Shown: piece by piece, positions 1 through 5,150 of the stretch
How positions within the stretch are numbered: the first letter of the stretch is position 1
How the letters are laid out: the number at the start of each line of letters is the position of its first letter
Source: an uncultured Dorea sp.
GTDB taxonomy: Bacteria; Bacillota; Clostridia; Lachnospirales; Lachnospiraceae
Assembly: GCA_910579335.1 (NCBI GenBank)
Contig: CAJTUQ010000078.1
Span: 1-6,953 of the forward strand
Length of the DNA: 6,953 nucleotides
Reading direction: 5' to 3'
Translations under genes and position numbers: made by a program
The notes under the pieces: model-generated
The model's database searches: none
Told to the model about the DNA's origin: nothing
Seen by the model: the letters and a program-made list of their open reading frames with translations, nothing else

Positions 1-37
1 CCAACTATTTATATCATATTTTTATAGGGAATGTCAA
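1..37 (-). promoter_or_regulatory. Leftward promoter for a gene beyond the left edge
   Basis: Read on the minus strand, there is a consensus TTGACA -35 box (32-37) and a TATAAA -10 box (8-13) with an 18-base spacer. A TGA just before the -10 box gives an extended -10. Transcription would begin at about base 1 or outside the window. No terminator is visible between the S-component stop at 105 and this promoter, so read-through from that gene is also possible. The gene it drives is not in the window. Confidence 0.55.
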
Positions 38-104
38 GTAGTAGACGGGTGAAATATTTATTTTTTAGAAAAAGCGGCCAATGTTATTTATCTGTGACTG
101 GGTT

Positions 105-761
105 CTATTTTGCAGATTGTATTTTTACAACACCAGCATTTGTCCTTTTAAATATTTGAATGAGCGCCTTTCCGAGCGCAAGGACGAGAACTGCGGCTGC
201 GATTGCCTCTGGGATTCCGGAAGCGGTGACCGTTCCTATGATTAATCCCCAGACTGCGGTGACGGCGACCTCCCTTGCCTCGGCATACTGCTGGGCGAAC
301 AGAAAATAGATGCTGCCCATAACAGTAACTGTATTAACCATCGAGCCGGCAAAGCCTACAACCGGCAGAGCGGCGAGGTGGCTGATTTTAAGTTTTTCAA
401 GAGCAATCCATAACCATCCGGCAGCAATGCCGATTAGAATGCGGCATCCTACGGAAATCCATATGGCTTTTAATACACCTGGAATCCCTGTGGTACTCAT
501 AAATGGTGAGAATGCGAAGGATAAAAGTGTCGGCGCCATCGTGTTGCTGATAAGAGAACAGATACCAAATACTGCGCCGAGAATCGCTCCTGCCCAGGGC
601 CCCAGCAGGATGGCTCCGATGATGACGGGAATGTGTACAGTTGTCGCCTTGATAATCGGAAGCTGAATCATGCCGAGCGGCGTGTTTGCCAGCACGATGA
701 CGATAGCTGCCATAAGTGCGACACTAACCATCCAACGAGTGTCATGTTTTTGTGTTTTCAT
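105..761 (-). CDS. ECF transporter S component, PanT-like (possible pantothenate uptake)
   Basis: Predicted membrane substrate-binding (S) subunit of an energy-coupling factor transporter, 218 residues. Such subunits bind a vitamin and pair with a shared EcfT/EcfA/EcfA' module, which is not encoded here. About five to six hydrophobic segments are visible, near residues 10-30, 43-70, 100-120, 128-155 and 165-198. The first contains A15-xxx-A19, the small-residue motif that S components use to contact EcfT. The stretch around residues 36-66 (KATTVHIPVIIGAILLGP, then a Gly/Ala-rich helix) resembles the COG4684 group, some of which are assigned to pantothenate (PanT); the substrate is inferred from memory of that family. 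The start is supported by AAGGAGG (771-777, minus strand) nine bases upstream. The gene stands alone with its own promoter and a palindromic leader. Confidence 0.82.
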   Translation of the reverse strand: MKTQKHDTRWMVSVALMAAIVIVLANTPLGMIQLPIIKATTVHIPVIIGAILLGPWAGAILGAVFGICSLISNTMAPTLLSFAFSPFMSTTGIPGVLKAIWISVGCRILIGIAAGWLWIALEKLKISHLAALPVVGFAGSMVNTVTVMGSIYFLFAQQYAEAREVAVTAVWGLIIGTVTASGIPEAIAAAVLVLALGKALIQIFKRTNAGVVKIQSAK

Positions 762-785
762 TATTCAATTCCTCCTTGTTATCAT

Positions 786-801
786 TCCTGCTTAAGCAGG
801 A
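786..801. promoter_or_regulatory. 16-base perfect palindrome in the S-component leader
   Basis: TCCTGCTTAAGCAGGA reads identically on both strands. It begins roughly 14 bases downstream of the predicted leftward start site (about 814) and lies 8 bases before the Shine-Dalgarno sequence, a typical place for a repressor operator. As RNA it would fold into a 6-bp stem with a UUAA loop. Its 5' UCCU could instead pair with AGGA in the ribosome binding site. I do not recognise the site as that of a named regulator. Confidence 0.45.
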
Positions 802-821
802 TACAATACAATTACGGAAGT

Positions 822-850
822 ATTATAGCATTGAAATTTGGGGACTACAA
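822..850 (-). promoter_or_regulatory. Promoter of the S-component gene
   Basis: On the minus strand, TTGTAG (845-850) and a perfect TATAAT (822-827) are separated by 17 bases, with TGC directly before the -10 (extended -10). The predicted start is about 814, giving a leader of about 50 bases that contains the palindrome. Confidence 0.6.
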
Positions 851-875
851 GTATCAAATTTAAAATATAAAATGC

Positions 876-904
876 TTGCAATGCATTGTTGATAACGTTA
901 TACT
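876..904 (+). promoter_or_regulatory. Promoter of glyQS
   Basis: TTGCAA (876-881) and TATACT (899-904) are 17 bases apart, giving a start near 911 and a leader of about 80 bases. The leader has only a small potential hairpin, GCCGG (925-929) with CCGGC (938-942), followed by a purine-rich stretch. It is too short for a T-box riboswitch, and no T-box consensus or leader terminator is seen. The ribosome binding site is AAGGTGAGG (974-982), 7 bases from the ATG. Confidence 0.6.
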
Positions 905-989
905 TATATAACGAATCAATAATAGCCGGTATAACCGCCGGCCGAATAATATCTGAAAAGAAGGAAACAGGAGAAGGTGAGGTTAAGCT

Positions 990-2381
990 ATGGTAGAGAA
1001 AACGATGGAAAAGATTGTGGCTCTGGCGAAATCAAGAGGATTTGTATATCCGGGCTCTGAGATATACGGCGGACTTGCGAATACATGGGATTACGGAAAT
1101 CTTGGAGTAGAGCTGAAAAACAATGTGAAAAAAGCGTGGTGGCAGAAGTTTGTTCAGGAGTCCCCCTACAATGTCGGAGTGGATTGTGCGATTCTGATGA
1201 ATCCGCAGACATGGGTGGCGAGCGGGCATCTTGGAGGATTCAGCGACCCTCTGATGGATTGTAAAGAGTGCCATGAGCGTTTCCGTGCGGACAAGATGAT
1301 TGAGGATTACGCAAAAGAGCATGGTCTTGACATCGGTGACACGATTGACGGATGGAGCCATGAACAGATGGAAAACTATATAAAGGAGCATGAGATTCCA
1401 TGCCCGACATGCGGGAAGCATGATTTTACGGAGATACGAGAGTTTAACCTAATGTTTAAGACATTCCAGGGTGTGACGGAGGACGCCAAGAATACAGTGT
1501 ATTTAAGGCCTGAGACTGCGCAGGGCATTTTCGTGAATTTTAAAAATGTACAGCGTACCTCCAGAAAGAAGATTCCGTTTGGTATCTGCCAGATAGGTAA
1601 ATCCTTCCGTAATGAGATTACGCCGGGTAACTTTACCTTCCGCACAAGAGAGTTTGAACAGATGGAGCTGGAGTTTTTCTGTGAGCCGGATACAGACCTT
1701 GAATGGTTTGCGTACTGGAAGCAGTTCTGTCTTGACTGGCTGAAAAAGCTTGGGCTCAGTGAGGAAGAAGTCCGCTATCGTGACCATACGCCGGAAGAGC
1801 TGAGCCATTACAGCAAGGCGACGACAGACGTAGAGTTTTTATTCCCGTTTGGATGGGGAGAGCTTTGGGGGATTGCGGATAGGACAGACTTTGACCTGAC
1901 GCAGCATATCAATACATCAAAGCAAGATTTGAGTTATTTTGATGATGAGAAGAAAGAGAAATACGTTCCGTATGTTATCGAGCCGTCATTAGGTGCGGAC
2001 CGTATGGTTCTGGCATTCCTTTGCAGCGCATATGATGAAGAGGAATTGGAGGGCGGAGATAAGAGAACAGTGCTTCATTTCCATCCGGCTCTGGCACCTG
2101 TTAAGGTAGGCGTCCTTCCTCTTTCCAAGAAGTTGAATGAGGGTGCGGAGAAGGTTTATGCACAGTTGTCTAAGAAATATAACTGTGAGTTTGATGAGCG
2201 CGGGAATATCGGAAAGCGCTACCGCCGTCAGGATGAGATTGGTACGCCGTTCTGCGTGACTTATGATTTTGATTCTGAAGAGGATGGAGCGGTTACTGTG
2301 CGCGACCGTGATACGATGGAGCAGGAAAGAGTTAAAATTGATGAATTAGACGCATATTTTGCGAAGAAATTTGAATGGTAG
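990..2381 (+). CDS. glyQS: Glycine--tRNA ligase, single-chain dimeric type
   Basis: Cytoplasmic class II aminoacyl-tRNA synthetase that joins glycine to tRNA-Gly using ATP. At 463 residues it has the usual length of the alpha2-type enzyme, not the alpha2beta2 GlyQ/GlyS pair. Visible landmarks are motif 1 around residues 36-51, a Cys pair C91/C94 with a second pair C138/C141 (probable zinc-binding insertion), the LRPETAQGIF signature at 172-181, motif 2 with FRNE at 206-209 and the FRTREFEQME segment after it, and motif 3 with EPSLGADR at 331-338. The anticodon-binding domain runs from about 365 (FHPALAPVKVGVLPLS) to the end. The ATG at 990 has a well-spaced AAGGTGAGG, and the N-terminus begins directly with the family's conserved opening. 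The gene has its own promoter and converges on sstT. All expected catalytic motifs are intact. Confidence 0.97.
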   Translation: MVEKTMEKIVALAKSRGFVYPGSEIYGGLANTWDYGNLGVELKNNVKKAWWQKFVQESPYNVGVDCAILMNPQTWVASGHLGGFSDPLMDCKECHERFRADKMIEDYAKEHGLDIGDTIDGWSHEQMENYIKEHEIPCPTCGKHDFTEIREFNLMFKTFQGVTEDAKNTVYLRPETAQGIFVNFKNVQRTSRKKIPFGICQIGKSFRNEITPGNFTFRTREFEQMELEFFCEPDTDLEWFAYWKQFCLDWLKKLGLSEEEVRYRDHTPEELSHYSKATTDVEFLFPFGWGELWGIADRTDFDLTQHINTSKQDLSYFDDEKKEKYVPYVIEPSLGADRMVLAFLCSAYDEEELEGGDKRTVLHFHPALAPVKVGVLPLSKKLNEGAEKVYAQLSKKYNCEFDERGNIGKRYRRQDEIGTPFCVTYDFDSEEDGAVTVRDRDTMEQERVKIDELDAYFAKKFEW

Positions 2382-2389
2382 GAAGATAT

Positions 2390-2421
2390 AAAAGGACCGT
2401 CCGTGATGGGCGGTCCTTTTT
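2390..2421. terminator. Bidirectional terminator shared by glyQS and sstT
   Basis: AAAGGACCGTCC (2391-2402) pairs with GGGCGGTCCTTT (2408-2419) around a GTGAT loop, giving a 12-bp stem with one G-T pair. On the plus strand the T run is 2417-2421, ending glyQS nine bases after its stop codon. On the minus strand the stem is followed by TTTTATA, so the same hairpin can end sstT about 20 bases past its stop. Confidence 0.88.
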
Positions 2422-2441
2422 AGCTAAGAAAGTTTTCTGTT

Positions 2442-3674
2442 TTATTTTGTAGCGTAATTTTCCGGATGCAGTCTTCTGTCTCTCAGTTCAGCAACAGCCG
2501 TATAGAGAACGTCTGTGGAAGAGTTGAGACCTGTCTCGCAGGAATCCTGAATTACACCAACGATGAAGCCTACGCCTACTGCCTGCATAGCAACATCATT
2601 CGGGATACCGAACAAGCTGCAGGCCATAGGGATAAGGAGCAGAGAACCGCCCGCAACACCTGATGCACCGGCCGCACTGAGCGCTGCCAATACACAGAGG
2701 ATGATTGCAGTGAGGAAATCAACCTTTACGCCGACTGTATTCGCTGTCGCAAGAGCCATAACGGAAATCGTGATTGCGGCGCCTGCCATGTTGACAGTTG
2801 CACCGAGCGGGATGGAGATGGAATAGGTATCCTCATCCAGACCCAGCTCCTTACAGAGTTCCATATTTACCGGAATGTTGGCGGCGGAGCTTCTTGTAAA
2901 GAATGCGGTAATAAAGCTTCCTTTCAAACACTTGAATACGAGCGGGAAAGGATTCTGCTTTGTGAAAAGGAATACAACGATGGGGTTGATAACCAATGCC
3001 ACGACAGCCATACTTCCTACCAGCACGATAATTAATTTTCCGTATCCAAGAAGAACGCCAAGTCCCTGCTCAGAGATAACTGTGAAAATCAAGCCCATGA
3101 TACCGAACGGAGCACAGCTGATAATCCATTTAACTGCGGAAGCCGTTGCGTCGGAAATGTTCTCTAATGCGGCCTTTGTCCCTTCGTTGGCTGCCTTAAG
3201 GGCAACGCCGAAGATAATTGCCCAGAACAGGATGCCGATGTAATTCGCATTTACGATGGAATCCACGGGGTTCTTAACTAAGTTCATAAGCAGATTGGTG
3301 AGGACTTCTGTGATGCCGCTCGGAGGAGCGATGTCTCCTGCGCCTTCCGTCTCGGTGAAGGTAAGCGTGATTGGGAATGCATAACATGCAATAACCGCTG
3401 TGAAAGCAGAAATAAGATTTCCCATTATGTACAGGATGACGATAAACTTCATGTTCGTCTTCTGGCCCGCGCCCATATGGCAGAGCGCGCTCATAACGAG
3501 GAAGAATACCAGAATAGGAGCCACGCCCTTCAGAGCTCCTACAAATAACTGTCCCAAAATACCAATTGCCGTTGCCTGTGGAACAACAAGGCCAAGAATA
3601 ATACCAATAATCAGGCCGCAGATGATTCGTTTGACAAGGCTGATGCTGTTCCATTTTTTAATTGCGTCTTTCAT
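2442..3674 (-). CDS. sstT: Serine/threonine:sodium symporter SstT
   Basis: Inner-membrane carrier of the dicarboxylate/amino acid:cation symporter (DAACS) family, which imports L-serine and L-threonine with Na+. It has 410 residues, close to the roughly 414 of the Escherichia coli protein. The characteristic SstT segment is present: re-entrant hairpin 1 reads ITAFFTRSSAANIPVNM (255-271). It is followed by the TM7 motif NMAGAA (295-300), hairpin 2 at AAGASGVAGGS (334-344), and TM8 with D377 and N384 in QDSCETGLNSSTD. Several hydrophobic helices precede these, including 19-32 and 43-62. The only plausible start is the ATG at 3674. Its immediate upstream sequence (AAAAAGTGGT) is a poor ribosome binding site, and a better one lies 45 bases away behind an inverted repeat. 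The gene diverges from tdh-kbl, which degrades its likely cargo threonine. Confidence 0.95.
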   Translation of the reverse strand: MKDAIKKWNSISLVKRIICGLIIGIILGLVVPQATAIGILGQLFVGALKGVAPILVFFLVMSALCHMGAGQKTNMKFIVILYIMGNLISAFTAVIACYAFPITLTFTETEGAGDIAPPSGITEVLTNLLMNLVKNPVDSIVNANYIGILFWAIIFGVALKAANEGTKAALENISDATASAVKWIISCAPFGIMGLIFTVISEQGLGVLLGYGKLIIVLVGSMAVVALVINPIVVFLFTKQNPFPLVFKCLKGSFITAFFTRSSAANIPVNMELCKELGLDEDTYSISIPLGATVNMAGAAITISVMALATANTVGVKVDFLTAIILCVLAALSAAGASGVAGGSLLLIPMACSLFGIPNDVAMQAVGVGFIVGVIQDSCETGLNSSTDVLYTAVAELRDRRLHPENYATK

Positions 3675-3684
3675 ACCACTTTTT

Positions 3685-3717
3685 GCAGATATATATTGTG
3701 ATGTGAGATATATCTGC
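3685..3717 (-). promoter_or_regulatory. Inverted repeat between a strong Shine-Dalgarno and the sstT start
   Basis: GCAGATATAT (3685-3694) and ATATATCTGC (3708-3717) are perfect 10-bp inverted repeats with a 13-base spacer. On the minus strand a good Shine-Dalgarno core, AGGAG (3720-3724), ends two bases before the repeat, and the sstT ATG (3674) lies ten bases after it. The linear gap is 45 bases, but folding out the 33-base repeat would leave about 12. The same repeat could instead be a DNA operator. Confidence 0.5.
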
Positions 3718-3802
3718 TTCTCCTCTCTTTCCTTTTAAATTTTGTTCCCCGATATATAGATATGCCGGACTGTTCATATAGCATATCAATAACATATAAG
3801 TA

Positions 3803-3831
3803 ATTATAAACAATTTGCATAATTTTGTAAA
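3803..3831 (-). promoter_or_regulatory. Promoter of sstT
   Basis: On the minus strand, TTTACA (3826-3831, five of six consensus bases) and a perfect TATAAT (3803-3808) are separated by 17 bases. Transcription should begin near 3796, giving an unusually long leader of about 120 bases for sstT. Confidence 0.65.
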
Positions 3832-3834
3832 CAT

Positions 3835-3911
3835 AAAAATTGTAAAAAATGACATAAAATTAAAATATATGTGTGAAAAAATTGACAAATCAAACAAAAA
3901 ATATGAAAAAA
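3835..3911. promoter_or_regulatory. Phased A-tracts, probable intrinsically curved DNA
   Basis: Runs of A are centred near 3837 (A5), 3846.5 (A6), 3857.5 (A4), 3878.5 (A6), 3888 (A3), 3898.5 (A6) and 3908.5 (A6). Steps are about 9.5 to 11 bases, with one double step, which matches the helical repeat and is the known pattern for sequence-directed bending. One further A4 (3862-3865) is out of phase. The block lies exactly between the -35 boxes of the divergent sstT and tdh promoters. Confidence 0.5.
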
Positions 3912-3915
3912 CGCA

Positions 3916-3944
3916 TTGTGTATAAGGTGGAGGAGTGTTATAAT
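3916..3944 (+). promoter_or_regulatory. Promoter of tdh-kbl
   Basis: TTGTGT (3916-3921) and a perfect TATAAT (3939-3944) are 17 bases apart, with TGT before the -10 (extended -10). The start would be near 3951. This overlaps, and competes with, the reading of 3926-3945 as the ribosome binding site and ATG of a leader peptide. A transcript from this promoter would lack that start codon. Confidence 0.5.
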
Positions 3945-4005
3945 GACACCATCAACGAAAATATCGTCTGGGGAGACGATGGAGATGGGAGGTAACATAA
4001 ATTGA
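3943..4005 (+). CDS. Possible 20-codon Thr/Ser/Gly-rich leader peptide before tdh
   Basis: An ATG at 3943 lies 7 bases after GGTGGAGGAG (3926-3935), the strongest Shine-Dalgarno match in the window. The frame runs 20 codons and stops at TGA (4003-4005), overlapping the TTG start of tdh as TTGA, an arrangement that favours translational coupling. Nine of the 20 residues are Thr (2, 5, 12), Ser (4, 8, 9) or Gly (10, 16, 17), the amino acids handled by the flanking genes. It contains the 3963-3980 hairpin and the tdh ribosome binding site. Against it: the ATG overlaps a good -10 box, and no clear promoter is found far enough upstream to transcribe it. It is very short and has no recognised homologue. 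Confidence 0.25.
   Translation: MTPSTKISSGETMEMGGNIN
3963..3980 (+). promoter_or_regulatory. Stem-loop in the tdh leader
   Basis: ATCGTCT (3963-3969) pairs perfectly with AGACGAT (3974-3980) around a GGGG loop. It lies just upstream of the tdh ribosome binding site GGGAGG (3987-3992) and has no following T run, so it is not a simple terminator. Confidence 0.45.
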
Positions 4006-5063
4006 GCGAGAGAAATGACGGCATGATGTGGGCACTTGTGAAGGAGAAACCGGAGGAAGGATTGTGGATGAAAAGGGTTCCGATTCCGGAAGTGGGGCCC
4101 AACGATGTGAAGATTAAGATTCGCAAGACGGCTATCTGCGGTACGGATGTACATATTTACCAGTGGAACGACTGGGCGCAGCATACGATTCCGATAGGAC
4201 TGACGGCAGGGCATGAGTATGTTGGAGAGGTAGTTGAGACCGGCGAGGGTGTGCAGGGCTTTAATATCGGCGACCTTGTATCCGGAGAAGGCCATATAAC
4301 ATGCGGGAAATGCCGCAATTGTCTGGAAGGCCACAAAGAAAACTGCAAGGATGCCAAGGGCGTTGGGGTAAACCGCAATGGCGCGTTTGCAGAGTACCTT
4401 GTGATTCCGGCATCGAATGTGTGGCCGTGCAACCCGGCGATTCCGGAGGAGATGTATGCAATCTTCGACCCGTTTGGCAATGCGACCCATACGGCGCTTT
4501 CCTATAAGATGCTGGGAGAGGACGTGCTGGTTGCGGGAGCGGGACCGATAGGCTGTATGGCGGCGGCGATCGCTAAGTTTTCAGGGGCAAGGCACGTAGT
4601 GGTTACAGATATGAACCAGTACCGTCTTGACTTGGCGAAAAAGCTGGGCGCTACAAGAGTAGTGAACCTGAAGGAAGAAAAGCTTCCGGATGTTATGAAA
4701 GAAATCGGTATGACAGAAGGCTTTGACGTGGGTCTTGAGATGTCCGGTTCGCAGATTGCGCTTCACGATATGATTCACAATATGAAGCACGGCGGCAATA
4801 TCGCACTTCTGGGACTCCAGAGGACGGATGCAAAAGTTGACCTTGAGACGGTGATTTTCAACGGACTGAACCTGCGCGGCATTTACGGAAGAAAAGTATG
4901 GGATACATGGTACATGATGTCCACGATGATTCAGGCGGGTCTCGATATTTCAGAAATTATTACGCATCATTTTGACATCAAAGACTATGAGAAAGGCTTT
5001 GAGGCAATGATTTCCGGCCAGTCCGGAAAAGTAATCCTTGACTGGGCTCATGTGAACGACTAG
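4002..5063 (+). CDS. tdh: L-threonine 3-dehydrogenase
   Basis: Zinc-dependent medium-chain dehydrogenase that oxidises L-threonine to L-2-amino-3-ketobutyrate with NAD+, the first step of threonine breakdown to glycine. Numbering from the TTG start (353 residues), the catalytic zinc ligands are C46 and H71-E72 (GHEYVGE), and the structural zinc site is C101, C104, C107 and C115. The Rossmann motif GAGPIG is at 179-184 and D203 closes the second beta strand, as expected for NAD. The segment RKTAICGTDVHIY and the GQSGKVILDW end match Tdh rather than general alcohol dehydrogenases. TTG 4002 is chosen because GGGAGG (3987-3992) ends nine bases before it. The ATGs at 4023 and 4026 would fit the E. 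coli length better (the latter aligns with E. coli Met1) but lack a good ribosome binding site. It is followed by kbl after 87 bases. Confidence 0.95.
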   Translation: MSERNDGMMWALVKEKPEEGLWMKRVPIPEVGPNDVKIKIRKTAICGTDVHIYQWNDWAQHTIPIGLTAGHEYVGEVVETGEGVQGFNIGDLVSGEGHITCGKCRNCLEGHKENCKDAKGVGVNRNGAFAEYLVIPASNVWPCNPAIPEEMYAIFDPFGNATHTALSYKMLGEDVLVAGAGPIGCMAAAIAKFSGARHVVVTDMNQYRLDLAKKLGATRVVNLKEEKLPDVMKEIGMTEGFDVGLEMSGSQIALHDMIHNMKHGGNIALLGLQRTDAKVDLETVIFNGLNLRGIYGRKVWDTWYMMSTMIQAGLDISEIITHHFDIKDYEKGFEAMISGQSGKVILDWAHVND

Positions 5064-5071
5064 AGAGAGGG

Positions 5072-5117
5072 CTGATAGAAGGATATTTTGTATCAGACGT
5101 ACCGGATGAAGGTCCGG
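5072..5117 (+). promoter_or_regulatory. Two small stem-loops in the tdh-kbl gap
   Basis: CTGATA (5072-5077) can pair with TATCAG (5091-5096) across 13 bases. CCGGA (5102-5106) can pair with TCCGG (5113-5117) across 6 bases. Neither is followed by a T run, so tdh and kbl are likely cotranscribed. The hairpins may affect mRNA processing or the relative expression of the two genes. No internal promoter with correct spacing was found here. Confidence 0.3.
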
Positions 5118-5150
5118 GATGAATTATAAAAATAAAAGGGGATGATAGCG

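Larger units (their letters stand above)
3675..4001. other. Divergent sstT/tdh intergenic control region
   Basis: This 327-base AT-rich gap holds, from left to right: the sstT leader with its inverted repeat, the leftward sstT promoter, a run of A-tracts in helical phase, a consensus TTGACA at 3882-3887 with no suitable -10, the rightward extended -10 promoter, a 20-codon open frame, a GGGG-loop hairpin and the tdh ribosome binding site. I see no tRNA, glycine riboswitch or convincing longer gene in it. Confidence 0.7.

Noticed and set aside
310..666. Plus-strand frame opposite the S-component gene
   Set aside because: Antisense to a clear membrane protein gene, with no ribosome binding site or domain resemblance.
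925..942. GGTATAACCGCC resembling part of a T-box consensus
   Set aside because: Only a loose match, about 15 bases from the predicted transcription start, with no room for the required stem I and no following terminator.
3658..3795. Minus-strand frame from an ATG near 3795 through the sstT leader, ending 17 bases inside sstT
   Set aside because: There is no Shine-Dalgarno at its possible starts, and its first ATG lies at the predicted transcript 5' end. It would only matter if translation were leaderless; kept as a weak alternative to the folded ribosome binding site idea.
3882..3907. Consensus TTGACA at 3882-3887 as the tdh -35 box
   Set aside because: The nearest -10-like hexamer (TATGAA, 3902-3907) is only 14 bases away, and nothing suitable occurs at 16-18 bases.
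3804..4490. Open frame of 228 codons on the minus strand covering the 5' part of tdh
   Set aside because: It lies antisense to conserved Tdh motifs, has no family resemblance, and its 3' end reads through the AT-rich intergenic region.
5088..5130. Internal promoter for kbl using TATAAA at 5125-5130
   Set aside because: The -35 position (around 5102-5107) reads CCGGAT, and TTGTAT at 5088 is 31 bases away.
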